The translations under genes and the position numbers were made by a program. This document shows positions 1-7,031 of a stretch of 16,817 nucleotides of DNA, piece after piece. Origin of the DNA: Bacteroidales bacterium. Lineage in GTDB: Bacteria; Bacteroidota; Bacteroidia; Bacteroidales; CG2-30-32-10. Location of the stretch: the NCBI GenBank assembly GCA_035353855.1, contig DAOQAK010000071.1, forward strand, positions 1 through 16,817, read 5' to 3'. The notes beneath the pieces are model-generated. The model saw only the letters and a list, made by a program, of their open reading frames with translations. It searched no databases and was not told the DNA's origin. Within the stretch, counting starts at the first letter, position 1; each line of letters begins with the position of its first letter.

Positions 1-38
1 TGTTCGATTTTTTACTTTTTAAAAATATTTTTATAATA

Positions 39-710
39 TTGCTGAATAGTTACAATTTTCTTTTAATAACATTCCTGTTTGTATTATCAATTTCTTGTAA
101 GAAAGATGAAATTTCTTCGAATAACTCAACAACAACAGATAGTACTGATTATACAAGAGCGGGTATATATGATTCGAATTATATACATACAGCTTTTTCT
201 CCTGCATTTAAAATAAATATTACTTGGGATTCCCTGAATTTATATGGATATGGGCAGGATTCTATTGATTTAAATTCAGATGGTGTGTATGATTTAATCT
301 TTAAGTTATCTTTATTGAATTATGATAGTATACATTTATTAAATGGAGGTATGCCAAATCCTTTTCCTTATTGTGATTTGAAAACGAAGAATGGTTTTGA
401 AATAGCAATGTATACAGAATCATATCCTATTGGATTGGGACAATATGGTTCCAAAGATTTTGTTGATACGTTAAGTTATAATAAATTAATTAATACAATT
501 TCGAATTGGAAAAGCGGGGAAAATTCTGATTTGGTTATTTGGGGAGAAAACCCAGGTACAACAGGTTGCCCGTCATTTGGCGGATGGCATTACGTACAAG
601 ATATAAAATATATTGGTCTTCGAAAGGATGGAAATAAATATGGATGGATAGAAGCAGATTTTACAGATACATATAATCCTTTATTTATAAGCTTTGCATT
701 GAAGAAGTAA
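39..710 (+). CDS. Predicted lipoprotein of unknown function (5' end uncertain)
   Basis: A hydrophobic N-terminus ends at Cys20, followed by KKDE. This is a lipobox-like end with the charged residues after Cys that are common in exported Bacteroidota lipoproteins. Residues 77-85 fit the calcium-loop pattern D-x-N-x-D-G-x-x-D. The C-terminal part (about 185-223, with YIGLR and KYGWIEADF) resembles the tail of many hypothetical Bacteroidota surface lipoproteins. The codon at 39 is TTG, and the frame stays open to the window edge with no stop, so the true start may lie upstream and the gene may be 5' partial here. From the TTG start the signal peptide has no basic residue before the hydrophobic stretch, another reason to doubt it. 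It ends just before a strong terminator and converges on pyrD. I do not recognise a specific function. Confidence 0.7.
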   Translation: MLNSYNFLLITFLFVLSISCKKDEISSNNSTTTDSTDYTRAGIYDSNYIHTAFSPAFKINITWDSLNLYGYGQDSIDLNSDGVYDLIFKLSLLNYDSIHLLNGGMPNPFPYCDLKTKNGFEIAMYTESYPIGLGQYGSKDFVDTLSYNKLINTISNWKSGENSDLVIWGENPGTTGCPSFGGWHYVQDIKYIGLRKDGNKYGWIEADFTDTYNPLFISFALKK

Positions 711-728
711 TTATATAAATATTTGCAA

Positions 729-765
729 AAAGAGAGGGCGGGCTCTTCGAGCCCGCCCTCTCTTT
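729..765. terminator. Two-way intrinsic terminator between convergent genes
   Basis: A 17-bp perfect inverted repeat (729-745 paired with 749-765; GC-rich centre GGGCGGGCTC) has a 3-5 nt loop containing TTCG. Both flanks are A/T rich (AAAA on the left, TTTA on the right), so it can end transcription from either side. It lies 18 nt after the lipoprotein stop and 13 nt after the pyrD stop. Confidence 0.9.
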
Positions 766-778
766 AGTAAGAATATTT

Positions 779-1690
779 TTATACTTCCAAAGCTCCAATT
801 ATTTCTTTTACTGATTTTATTTTATGACGAACTAAATAATCCTGAATTCCCTGTACAATTTTAATTGATATTTGCGGGTCGATGAAATTTGCAGTTCCAA
901 TTTGAACAGCAGTTGCACCGGCCAAAATAAATTCTATAGCATCGGAAGCTCGCATAATTCCACCTAACCCGATTACCGGAATTTTTACTGCTTTTGCAAC
1001 CTGCCATACCATGCGCAATGCAACTGGTTTAACGGCAGGGCCTGACAAGCCACCTGTGATTGTTGATAATACGGGTTTGCGGGTTTCAGCATTGATAGCC
1101 ATTCCCAATAAAGTATTGATTAATGAAACAGAGTCGGCTCCTTCGGCTTCAACAGCTTTTGCAATGCTTGCAATATCGGTAACGTTTGGAGAAAGTTTGA
1201 CTATTAAAGTTTTTTTGTATGCTTTTCTTACTGCTTTTGTAACTTCAGCAGCTGATGCGCAACTGGTGCCGAAAGCCATTCCGCCTTGTTTTACATTAGG
1301 GCATGAAATATTTAATTCAATTGCCGGAATTTTTTCAAGGTCGTTTAGTTTTTCTACGACTGCTAAATAATCTTCCAGCTTCGAACCGGAAACATTTACA
1401 ATAATATTGGTATCGTATTTTTTTATTTCAGGATAAATCTTTTCAATAAAATAATTTATTCCTTTGTTTTGTAAGCCAACTGCATTAAGCATTCCAGAAG
1501 GTGTTTCGGCCATGCGCGGATAAGCATTTCCCTCGCGGGGTTCGAGTGTTGTGCCTTTGACAATTATTCCGCCTAAATGACTAATGTCAAAAAAATCTTC
1601 GAACTCGGGGCCATAACCAAATGTTCCCGATGCTGTGAGGACAGGGTTTTTAAATTCAAGTCCGTTTATATTTACTTTTAAATCTACCAT
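779..1690 (-). CDS. pyrD: Dihydroorotate dehydrogenase B (NAD+), catalytic subunit
   Basis: Class 1B dihydroorotate dehydrogenase, which oxidises dihydroorotate to orotate on FMN in pyrimidine synthesis and passes electrons to PyrK. At 303 aa it has the usual length for the subunit. Visible motifs: ASGTFGYG near residue 20, VKGTTLEPR with Lys45, NAVGLQN at 69-75, and NISCPN with Cys130. Cys as catalytic base is typical of class 1; the membrane class 2 enzymes use Ser. The FMN phosphate region GLGGI is near 242 and the C-terminal AVQIGTANF near 265. The start is ATG at 1690, overlapping the end of pyrK by 7 nt, so the two are translated from one message. The pair forms the usual heterotetramer in the cytosol. 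Confidence 0.97.
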   Translation of the reverse strand: MVDLKVNINGLEFKNPVLTASGTFGYGPEFEDFFDISHLGGIIVKGTTLEPREGNAYPRMAETPSGMLNAVGLQNKGINYFIEKIYPEIKKYDTNIIVNVSGSKLEDYLAVVEKLNDLEKIPAIELNISCPNVKQGGMAFGTSCASAAEVTKAVRKAYKKTLIVKLSPNVTDIASIAKAVEAEGADSVSLINTLLGMAINAETRKPVLSTITGGLSGPAVKPVALRMVWQVAKAVKIPVIGLGGIMRASDAIEFILAGATAVQIGTANFIDPQISIKIVQGIQDYLVRHKIKSVKEIIGALEV

Positions 1691-2451
1691 TTTAATTGAT
1701 TTATATTGAACACTGGTCCTTCAGTGCAAACACATTTATTTCCTTCAACTGTTTCAGTAACACAACACAGGCATGCTCCAATGCCGCATGCCATGGTGTT
1801 TTCGAGCGATACCTCGCAATCGATTTTATTTTTTTTAGCTAAAGCTGCAACAGCTTTCATCATAGGCTCGGGGCCGCAGCAATAAATTTTTTTGAATTGG
1901 TTTACATTTTTGAAAACAGAATGTCCGGTTACCAAACCTTTTTCACCTTTTGAACCATCTTCAGTAATTAAAAATATTTTCCCGCACTTTTCGTATTCTT
2001 TTATTTCCGATAAATCGCTGTGAGTTCTTGCTCCGATCAATGTTGAGACTTCAATATTTTTTTTGTTTAAATATTTTGCAAGGTAAAGTAATGGTGCTAC
2101 TCCGCAACCGCCACCTACAAGCAATACAGGAGATTCTGGTTGAAGTGAGAATGTATTTCCAAGTGGATACATAACATTTAAGAAATCACCTTTTTTATAT
2201 TCGCGAAGTTTCATTGTAGCCGGTCCAACACATTTGATGTAGAATGAAATTGTGTTTTTTTCGAAGTCGACATCATGGGTACTTAAAGGCCTGCGTAGAA
2301 ATGTTGTTGGTGAATTTTCTACAAGCACTTCAGCAAATTGCCCAGGTAAAATTTCGGGAAGCTTGACAGGTGCTTTTAATGTGAGCAAAAAATGAAAGGC
2401 ATTCAGCTCACGGTTTTCTATAACTTCAAGGTCTTGTACAAATTTTTTCAT
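1684..2451 (-). CDS. pyrK: Dihydroorotate dehydrogenase electron transfer subunit
   Basis: Ferredoxin-reductase-like subunit that carries electrons from PyrD FMN through a [2Fe-2S] cluster and FAD to NAD+. Counting from ATG at 2451 (255 aa): FAD-binding RRPLST at 53-58, nucleotide-binding GGGCGVAPL starting at 113, CGPEPMM near 192, and C-terminal cluster cysteines 222, 227, 230 and 242 (pattern CGIGACLCC then CVC). A TTG two codons upstream could also open the frame, but MKKFVQDLE from the ATG is the usual form. A hairpin with a run of U sits only 10 nt before this ATG, so expression needs read-through or a promoter inside the upstream gene. Confidence 0.96.
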   Translation of the reverse strand: MKKFVQDLEVIENRELNAFHFLLTLKAPVKLPEILPGQFAEVLVENSPTTFLRRPLSTHDVDFEKNTISFYIKCVGPATMKLREYKKGDFLNVMYPLGNTFSLQPESPVLLVGGGCGVAPLLYLAKYLNKKNIEVSTLIGARTHSDLSEIKEYEKCGKIFLITEDGSKGEKGLVTGHSVFKNVNQFKKIYCCGPEPMMKAVAALAKKNKIDCEVSLENTMACGIGACLCCVTETVEGNKCVCTEGPVFNINQLKW

Positions 2452-2460
2452 TTTCAAATA

Positions 2461-2485
2461 TAAAAAAAATGCCCCTAAAGGGGCA
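2461..2485 (-). terminator. Intrinsic terminator or attenuator between the DUF5606 gene and pyrK
   Basis: Read on the minus strand, TGCCCC-TTTA-GGGGCA (2485-2470) is followed by eight T (2468-2461). It starts 4 nt after the DUF5606 stop codon and ends 9 nt before the pyrK ATG. It is a good terminator for the upstream gene. Its position in the pyrK leader means it could also throttle pyrKD expression. Confidence 0.8.
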
Positions 2486-2489
2486 GTGA

Positions 2490-2912
2490 TTATTCTGTTT
2501 TTTCTTTTTCTTCCACTTTTACTTCTTCGTCAAACTTCAGCATATTCAACGATTGCAGAAGGTTGTACCACGATAGCATTTTTCGCATATCCGAAACATA
2601 TACACGTTCTTTATCATAATCGGGAAGAACTTCGGCAAGGTATGCTCTAATTTTTGCATCATCCGATTTTGGGTCGATACAAGGTTTTCCATTTTCTTTT
2701 TCAAATATTTTTTTGAAAACATCTTTTAAAGGAATATCCTTATCTGTAGTGAAAACGCTGATATCTTCCAATGCACTTACTTTGTCGGAAACATAAACGG
2801 GGAAACGTTTTTTATCAATGAGCGATTCAACAATAAGTCCGTTCTTTGTTTGCCCGATTGACATGAACAAACCACTCTTTCCCGAAACCGACATAATTTT
2901 ACTTAAATCCAT
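2490..2912 (-). CDS. DUF5606 family protein
   Basis: 140 aa from ATG at 2912; a TTG two codons upstream is less likely because members usually begin MDLSKI. Residues 1-40 (MDLSKIMSVSGKSGLF, then TKNGLIVESL) and the following RFPVYVSDKVSALEDISVF match the small Bacteroidota-specific DUF5606 family as I remember it. The middle (IPLKDVFKKIFEKENG) is conserved in that family, and the C-terminus is a charged Glu/Lys tail. There is no signal peptide or membrane segment, so it is cytosolic. The biochemical role is unknown. The family often lies near housekeeping genes, as here beside pyrKD. Confidence 0.85.
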   Translation of the reverse strand: MDLSKIMSVSGKSGLFMSIGQTKNGLIVESLIDKKRFPVYVSDKVSALEDISVFTTDKDIPLKDVFKKIFEKENGKPCIDPKSDDAKIRAYLAEVLPDYDKERVYVSDMRKMLSWYNLLQSLNMLKFDEEVKVEEKEKTE

Positions 2913-2927
2913 AGTCAAATATTTTTA

Positions 2928-2935
2928 CAAAAATA
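2928..2935 (-). promoter_or_regulatory. Possible -7 promoter element of the DUF5606 gene
   Basis: Minus-strand TATTTTTG fits the Bacteroidota -7 consensus TAnnTTTG and ends 15 nt before the ATG at 2912. No clear TTG -33 element is seen at the expected distance, and such AT-rich matches arise by chance. Confidence 0.35.
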
Positions 2936-2955
2936 TTAAATATTATTTTTCGATT

Positions 2956-3825
2956 TTAAATTATTTTAAAGTTTTTATATTCGCCTAATCTCCAGCCTGT
3001 TTTCTTTTCGAGCCAATATAGGAAACGTGCTTTCATAGAAAATTTTTTCTTTGTAGGATCGAACGAAAAATTCCAGTTTTTATTGTTGATGCGTTGCTGC
3101 ATTACCTGCGGATGAGTTCCTGAAAACCTTGCCAGCGAATCGATTTGTGAATAATCGAATTCATTTATTTTGGGAATATTCTTCTCCATCCATTCATCAT
3201 TGTGCCACATTTTGTTGAAGTGTTGTTGCTTGGCTTGCTGCAATTCGGGTGGTTTAACCCAACCATAATGATAAATAAATGCATCAACAGGTTTTACTTT
3301 TATAAGTTTGTTGTTTTTGCGAAAGCCTTGTGCATCGCGGAATGATGTAATTCCTTTATCGTATTTCACAATGCGTATCTCTCGTTTGTACCACCTTCGT
3401 GAATCCCCGATGTAATCATAAGAGCCATAAAAATGCAGGTAATTAAAGAGCAGTCCTTCCACATTTTTATCGTCTTTCCATTTTTTCATCGCATCGAAAA
3501 TTGCCGGATAGTATTTCTCATGAACCACTTCATCACCTTGTATATAAAATGCCCAGTCGGTATCAGGTGATATTGCTGCAAAAGCTTTGTCAGTCTCAAC
3601 TGCAAGCACACGGCCACCTTCGCGTAGCGAATCGTCCCAAACTGTTTCGATAATTTTTATTTTTGTCGAGTTAATAGATTTTACCAGTTCGAGTGTTGCA
3701 TCTTCCGATTTCCCTACAGCCACAACAAATTCATCGCATAATGGAAGAATAGAAGTAATGGCTTCAATTATAGGATAATCGAATTTTATTGCGTTGCGGA
3801 CAAATGTGAAACCGATAACTTTCAT
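2956..3825 (-). CDS. Glycosyltransferase, family 2-like (GT-A fold)
   Basis: 289 aa and soluble. The N-terminus (MKVIGFTFVRNA, then LPLCDEFVVAVGKSEDAT at about 28-44) is the first beta strand and nucleotide-binding part of a GT-A fold. YIQGDEVVHE at 94-103 supplies the acidic metal-binding motif in the place of DxD. The C-terminal part is rich in Trp, Tyr and Lys (YHYGWVKPP near 185) and ends in a basic segment. It probably transfers a sugar from a nucleotide sugar to a surface glycan or lipid; donor and acceptor cannot be read from sequence. The first 52 bases of the gene are repeated at 4185-4236, so its present 5' end may have been supplied by a recombination event. Confidence 0.8.
   Translation of the reverse strand: MKVIGFTFVRNAIKFDYPIIEAITSILPLCDEFVVAVGKSEDATLELVKSINSTKIKIIETVWDDSLREGGRVLAVETDKAFAAISPDTDWAFYIQGDEVVHEKYYPAIFDAMKKWKDDKNVEGLLFNYLHFYGSYDYIGDSRRWYKREIRIVKYDKGITSFRDAQGFRKNNKLIKVKPVDAFIYHYGWVKPPELQQAKQQHFNKMWHNDEWMEKNIPKINEFDYSQIDSLARFSGTHPQVMQQRINNKNWNFSFDPTKKKFSMKARFLYWLEKKTGWRLGEYKNFKII
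3774..3825. repeat. 52-bp direct repeat, copy 1 (within the glycosyltransferase 5' end)
   Basis: This stretch covers the first 17 codons of the glycosyltransferase. It is repeated in the same orientation at 4185-4236 with three mismatches. The two copies flank 359 bp holding a broken RhuM-family gene. The arrangement is like attachment sites at the ends of an integrated element, or a recombination duplication. Confidence 0.85.
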
Positions 3826-3894
3826 TGGTGGGTTATGTTAATTGATTGTGTATTATTTGTTGTAAAGAACTTTATCAATGTGCAAAGATTTTTG

Positions 3895-3956
3895 AACTAT
3901 TTCCAAAATGGAAATAGTTGCGTTTTAATTTAAGTTGTTTCCATTTTGGAAATAAC
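3895..3956. repeat. Pair of TTTCC(N5)GGAAA palindromes
   Basis: 3895-3904 pairs with 3910-3919 (AACTATTTCC and GGAAATAGTT, 5-nt loop). A second palindrome, 3938-3952, is the reverse complement of the first core. The second lies inside the RhuM pseudogene frame, where it encodes ISKMET; the first is outside it. The pair could form one long cruciform or serve as a regulator site; the sequence does not decide. Confidence 0.6.
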
Positions 3957-4142
3957 TGCTTCCTGTTTAAGCTCACCTGTTTCAAAAATATTTTTTTAAT
4001 GTTTACTTATTGCAGGTACTGCGACACCAAATAAACCAGCCATTGCTTTCTGTGTAAGCCAAAAAGTTTCGCCTTCGTAAAAAACTTCTATTTTAATATT
4101 TCCTTGAGGAGTGGTGTAAAATATTAATTGGTCGTTCTGCAT
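3930..4142 (-). pseudogene. RhuM-family protein, 5' remnant with internal stop
   Basis: From ATG at 4142 the minus strand reads MQNDQLIFYTTPQGNIKIEV, followed by EGETFWLTQKAMAGLFGV and PAISKH. This is the N-terminal DNA-binding-like part of the virulence RhuM family. A TAA at 3996-3998 replaces the codon that is Leu in relatives, as I remember them. The same frame then continues KNIFETGELKQEAVISKMET to a second stop at 3930-3932. Full-length members are roughly 300 residues or more, so this 71-codon piece is a dead fragment. The family is widespread on mobile elements and near defence genes, which fits the flanking direct repeats and the adjacent restriction-modification-Fic module. Confidence 0.8.
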
Positions 4143-4179
4143 AATTTTTATTCTAATATTTTAGCTTCAAATAAGCATA

Positions 4180-4236
4180 TCAAAGATAATCGAATTTTAT
4201 TGCATTGCGGACAAATGTGAAACCGGTAACCTTCAT
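4180..4236 (-). pseudogene. Displaced 5' fragment of the glycosyltransferase gene (repeat copy 2)
   Basis: 4185-4236 repeats 3774-3825 with three substitutions. On the minus strand it starts at ATG 4236 and keeps the glycosyltransferase frame (MKVTGFTFVRNAIKFDY), then runs into TGA at 4180-4182 after 18 codons. Two of the three changes, relative to the intact copy, are silent and one turns Ile4 to Thr. It is probably the original gene start, pushed away from its body by an insertion that brought a new start. Confidence 0.8.
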
Positions 4237-4283
4237 TTAATTTTTATAAATAAGTTGATAAGTTGACAAGGCATAAGAAGAAT

Positions 4284-5048
4284 TTATTTTTCCAAACATC
4301 TTGGTAACATTGCAAGAAAAGGAATACATTTATCATAATCCAGTTCATAGTAATTTACGCCAAGATTAATATTTTTATAGTACTCAGATTGATTTTCCTT
4401 GTAATATTTTTCGGAAGGGATATTCCAAAATAATTCTCCGAGTTTTTGAGCAATAAACCATTTCTCTATAAGTCTAGCTGCACGGCCATTTCCGTCACAG
4501 AAAGGATGAATGTGCGCAAATACAAGATGGATGAATGATGCAAAATAAAAAACTTCTTCTGTTGAAATTTTTGCATTAAATAATTCATGGATATCTTCAA
4601 AAAACAATTTCATTTTTTCTTTTACAAATTCCGGTTCTATTGACAAATAAACCAATCCATCCTGTTCGAATACGCCAACCTTTTCATTTCGGTATTTCCC
4701 CCTGTTTGCGGCGCTGACTAAAGTTTTAGAAAATATTTTATGACAGTTCAATAAATTAATTTCGTTAAGTGTATTGTTCTGGGCGAATTCATAAGCTGCA
4801 ATTAAATTTTCAATTTCCCGGATTTCTTTTTGAGGATGTTTGATTTGACTGGAGAGTTTATAATTCATGAATGAATTAAGGTCGACCGAGTTTCCTTCAA
4901 TGTTTGATGAGTAAACAGCCGATGCCTGAATATTATAACCAAGGTTCCCGTTTATTTTTTCAAAACCAAAATCTCTGATCAGCTCACTAATCCTGTGGCC
5001 TATCAGTTTTTGGTATTCGGGAAAATATTTTTTATTGGAAATATTCAT
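4284..5048 (-). CDS. Fic family protein (AMPylator-like)
   Basis: 254 aa. The Fic core motif HPFCDGNGRAAR is complete at 181-192, with catalytic His181, Asp185 and Arg189/Arg192. An N-terminal inhibitory motif S-x-x-x-E-G is at 47-52 (SSNIEG), so this is a class II, self-inhibited Fic protein in which Glu51 is expected to block ATP binding. Known relatives move AMP, or other phosphate-containing groups, onto target proteins. The gene begins 10 nt after the methyltransferase stop and is last in a minus-strand trio of endonuclease, methyltransferase and Fic, so it is probably co-transcribed with the restriction-modification genes. Target unknown; a role in regulation or defence is inference from position. 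Confidence 0.93.
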   Translation of the reverse strand: MNISNKKYFPEYQKLIGHRISELIRDFGFEKINGNLGYNIQASAVYSSNIEGNSVDLNSFMNYKLSSQIKHPQKEIREIENLIAAYEFAQNNTLNEINLLNCHKIFSKTLVSAANRGKYRNEKVGVFEQDGLVYLSIEPEFVKEKMKLFFEDIHELFNAKISTEEVFYFASFIHLVFAHIHPFCDGNGRAARLIEKWFIAQKLGELFWNIPSEKYYKENQSEYYKNINLGVNYYELDYDKCIPFLAMLPRCLEK

Positions 5049-5058
5049 ACTAACAAAT

Positions 5059-6201
5059 TCAGGAATTTATTGCTTTTTTATTTTGTTTAATTTTTTCTAT
5101 TTTATCTGGATTCAATAAGCTTTGTCTTTTTGTATTAAGTCTTTGCTGAGAAATATTGATAGATTCAGTTAATTCGATTAAATCATAATCGGGTTTGGGA
5201 ATAAAAAGGTCTTCTTCAACGGTTTCAAGTTTTTTTATTGTGGCTTTGATTGCGTGTTCTGATTGGTCAATGCCAATCCATTTTCTATTATTAGTTTGAG
5301 CTGATTTTAATGTAGTTCCCGAACCGCAAAAGCAATCCAGTACAATACTATTCACATTTGAAGAAGTTTTAATTATTAAATCTAATAGCTCTGAATTTTT
5401 TTCTGTTGGATATGTTGGATATTGCGGGTCTTTATACTCCCATATATCCTGAATTCTTTTTCCTTCACGTTCATCAGCGTATATAATTTTACGCGGGTTT
5501 CCTGTAGATGACCATTCAATTAATCCTTCTTTATCCCATTGTTCTAATGTTTCCACATTGACTCTCCAGTGTCTTCCTTTCGGAGGAAGAATTCCTTTAA
5601 ACGGAAGATTTGATTTTCCATTTTCAGTTTCGCCGGGTGCATGAATTGGAACGGTGGTATATCTTCTGCCTTGCTTATCTGTTTTAGGAAATAATTTTTC
5701 AAAATCTTTTTCTGTATATTTTTCCCGGGGCTCATTCCAAATTGGATTTGCAGATTTTGTGTAAAACAATATTAAATCTTTAATATTTCCATAACCAATT
5801 CTGTCAAAATTTTTAGGATTACATTTAATTCTGGTTATATCATTTCTGAAATTTTCAATTCCGAAAACTTCGTCCATCATTACTTTAACGTAGTGTCCGA
5901 TTTTATAATCGATGTGCAAATAAATAGAGCCTTGCTCAGATAGTAATTCTTTTAATAAAAATAATCGTTCTTTTAAAAAATTTATAAAATCTTTTCCTTT
6001 GAGAATATCTGTATATGCAACATCTCCATTTTTTGAATTACTTATAGTCGTAGCTCTTCCATCGGTTATTGTGAAATTTCCACCAGTGGCAAATGGAGGG
6101 TCGATATATATTAAATCAATTTTACCTTTTAATTTTTTTTCATTTAAAAGATAATTTATCCCTTCAATATTTTCAGCCTGTATTAATAAATTTTTTTGCA
6201 T
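5059..6201 (-). CDS. Site-specific DNA methyltransferase, beta class (N6-adenine or N4-cytosine)
   Basis: 380 aa. The catalytic motif IDPPF (34-37) comes first and the AdoMet-binding FCGSGTT (291-297) comes late, the circular order that defines the beta class (N6_N4_Mtase family). DPPF rather than DPPY occurs in both adenine and cytosine N4 enzymes, so the product base is unsure. The region between (about 110-270) is the likely target-recognition part. LHIDYKIGHYVKVMMDEVFG at 95-114 is typical of this family. It begins 4 nt after the shifted-frame end of the endonuclease and ends 10 nt before fic, making a tight operon. It protects host DNA from the partner endonuclease. Confidence 0.93.
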   Translation of the reverse strand: MQKNLLIQAENIEGINYLLNEKKLKGKIDLIYIDPPFATGGNFTITDGRATTISNSKNGDVAYTDILKGKDFINFLKERLFLLKELLSEQGSIYLHIDYKIGHYVKVMMDEVFGIENFRNDITRIKCNPKNFDRIGYGNIKDLILFYTKSANPIWNEPREKYTEKDFEKLFPKTDKQGRRYTTVPIHAPGETENGKSNLPFKGILPPKGRHWRVNVETLEQWDKEGLIEWSSTGNPRKIIYADEREGKRIQDIWEYKDPQYPTYPTEKNSELLDLIIKTSSNVNSIVLDCFCGSGTTLKSAQTNNRKWIGIDQSEHAIKATIKKLETVEEDLFIPKPDYDLIELTESINISQQRLNTKRQSLLNPDKIEKIKQNKKAINS

Positions 6202-6205
6202 ATTG

Positions 6206-6987
6206 TTAAAGTTGATATAAAAATTCGCGAAGAACTAACGCACTCATGATATTATAATTTTTGTATGTTTCCGTTATAGATTTATACATTTTGTTATTTC
6301 CTTTTATATACAATACTCCATCTAAAATAGCAATTTTTATTGCATTGACTTTTTTGTTTCGACAGTACTTATTGCATCGTTAAATTGAGCATTTTGATGC
6401 CCGCCAAAATCGGTTAAAAATTTTGCTTCACCTATTACATATTTGCCATTAAAACGTGCAACGAAATCAAGCCCTTTGTTGTGATGGTACCCTAATTCTT
6501 TTTCTGCAAAATCCATCATCGATTTATCACTACCATCTAAAATCGCATCTTTCTTATCAGAAAGAAATGTGTTCAAATTAACAGGAGTAATGCCAAGCGA
6601 TTTTTTTCTTAACCATTCCCGGAACATTGGACCAATCTGGCGATTAGTTTCTTTAGGCTCGCTGCAACGTTCGTATAGTTTATTAAGTCCTAACTCGTAT
6701 ATTCTTCCACAAATACGATTTATTGTACGTGGGTTTCTATCTATTGAAGAATTATCTCTTTTTAAATATGCGATATAACTATCCTTAATTGGAAATAACT
6801 CAAGTTTTAAAAGCTCATGAATAAGCAAATCATTATTTTTTTGTTTAAAAGCCTTTTCAACACAACCCCATGCTTTTTCGTTTATTTCTCTAATTCCTTC
6901 TGGTATTGTTGGATATACGTGAAATAGATCATCTAAATAAGATTTTTGATTTGCATAATCGATACTTAATGATATCCATTTATTCAT
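6206..6987 (-). CDS. Type II restriction endonuclease, PD-(D/E)xK type, split by a -1 frameshift
   Basis: The zero frame runs from ATG 6987 for 213 codons, then adds SMQ and a stop at 6337-6339. The catalytic core is visible: Asp174 (GLDFVARF), then GEAK with Glu187 and Lys189, the PD-(D/E)xK spacing. Beyond the zero-frame stop the -1 frame carries a coherent 47-residue tail (VNAIKIAILDGVLYIKG, ending LREFLYQL) that stops at 6206, 4 nt before the methyltransferase ATG. The frames join at A-AAA-AAG (6355-6349). Joined, the protein is 260 aa. Either an A was lost from a run of seven, or the ribosome or polymerase slips. Recognition sequence unknown. It lies 44 nt downstream of purB. Confidence 0.85.
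6330..6355 (-). promoter_or_regulatory. Possible -1 frameshift site: A-AAA-AAG slippery heptamer plus weak hairpin
   Basis: On the minus strand 6355-6349 reads A-AAA-AAG in the zero frame, the heptamer used by dnaX-type programmed frameshifting. Five bases later GCAAT-AAAA-ATTGC (6343-6330) can form a short stem. The stem is weak, so this could equally be a homopolymer deletion. Confidence 0.45.
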
Positions 6988-7031
6988 AAATCGCTTTTTT
7001 ATTTTGTCATTTATTTGCTTACTTAATTTTT

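Noticed and set aside
39..41. TTG at 39 as a firm start codon of the first lipoprotein
   Set aside because: The frame is open to the window edge and the resulting signal peptide lacks basic residues, so the start is left open.
1011..1370. 119-codon plus-strand frame inside pyrD
   Set aside because: Antisense shadow of a strongly conserved enzyme; no motif of its own.
3895..3956. TTTCC(N5)GGAAA palindromes as a toxin-antitoxin operator
   Set aside because: One of the two palindromes is part of the RhuM coding frame (ISKMET), and no antitoxin-like regulator gene lies next to them, so the similarity to HipB-type operators is not enough.
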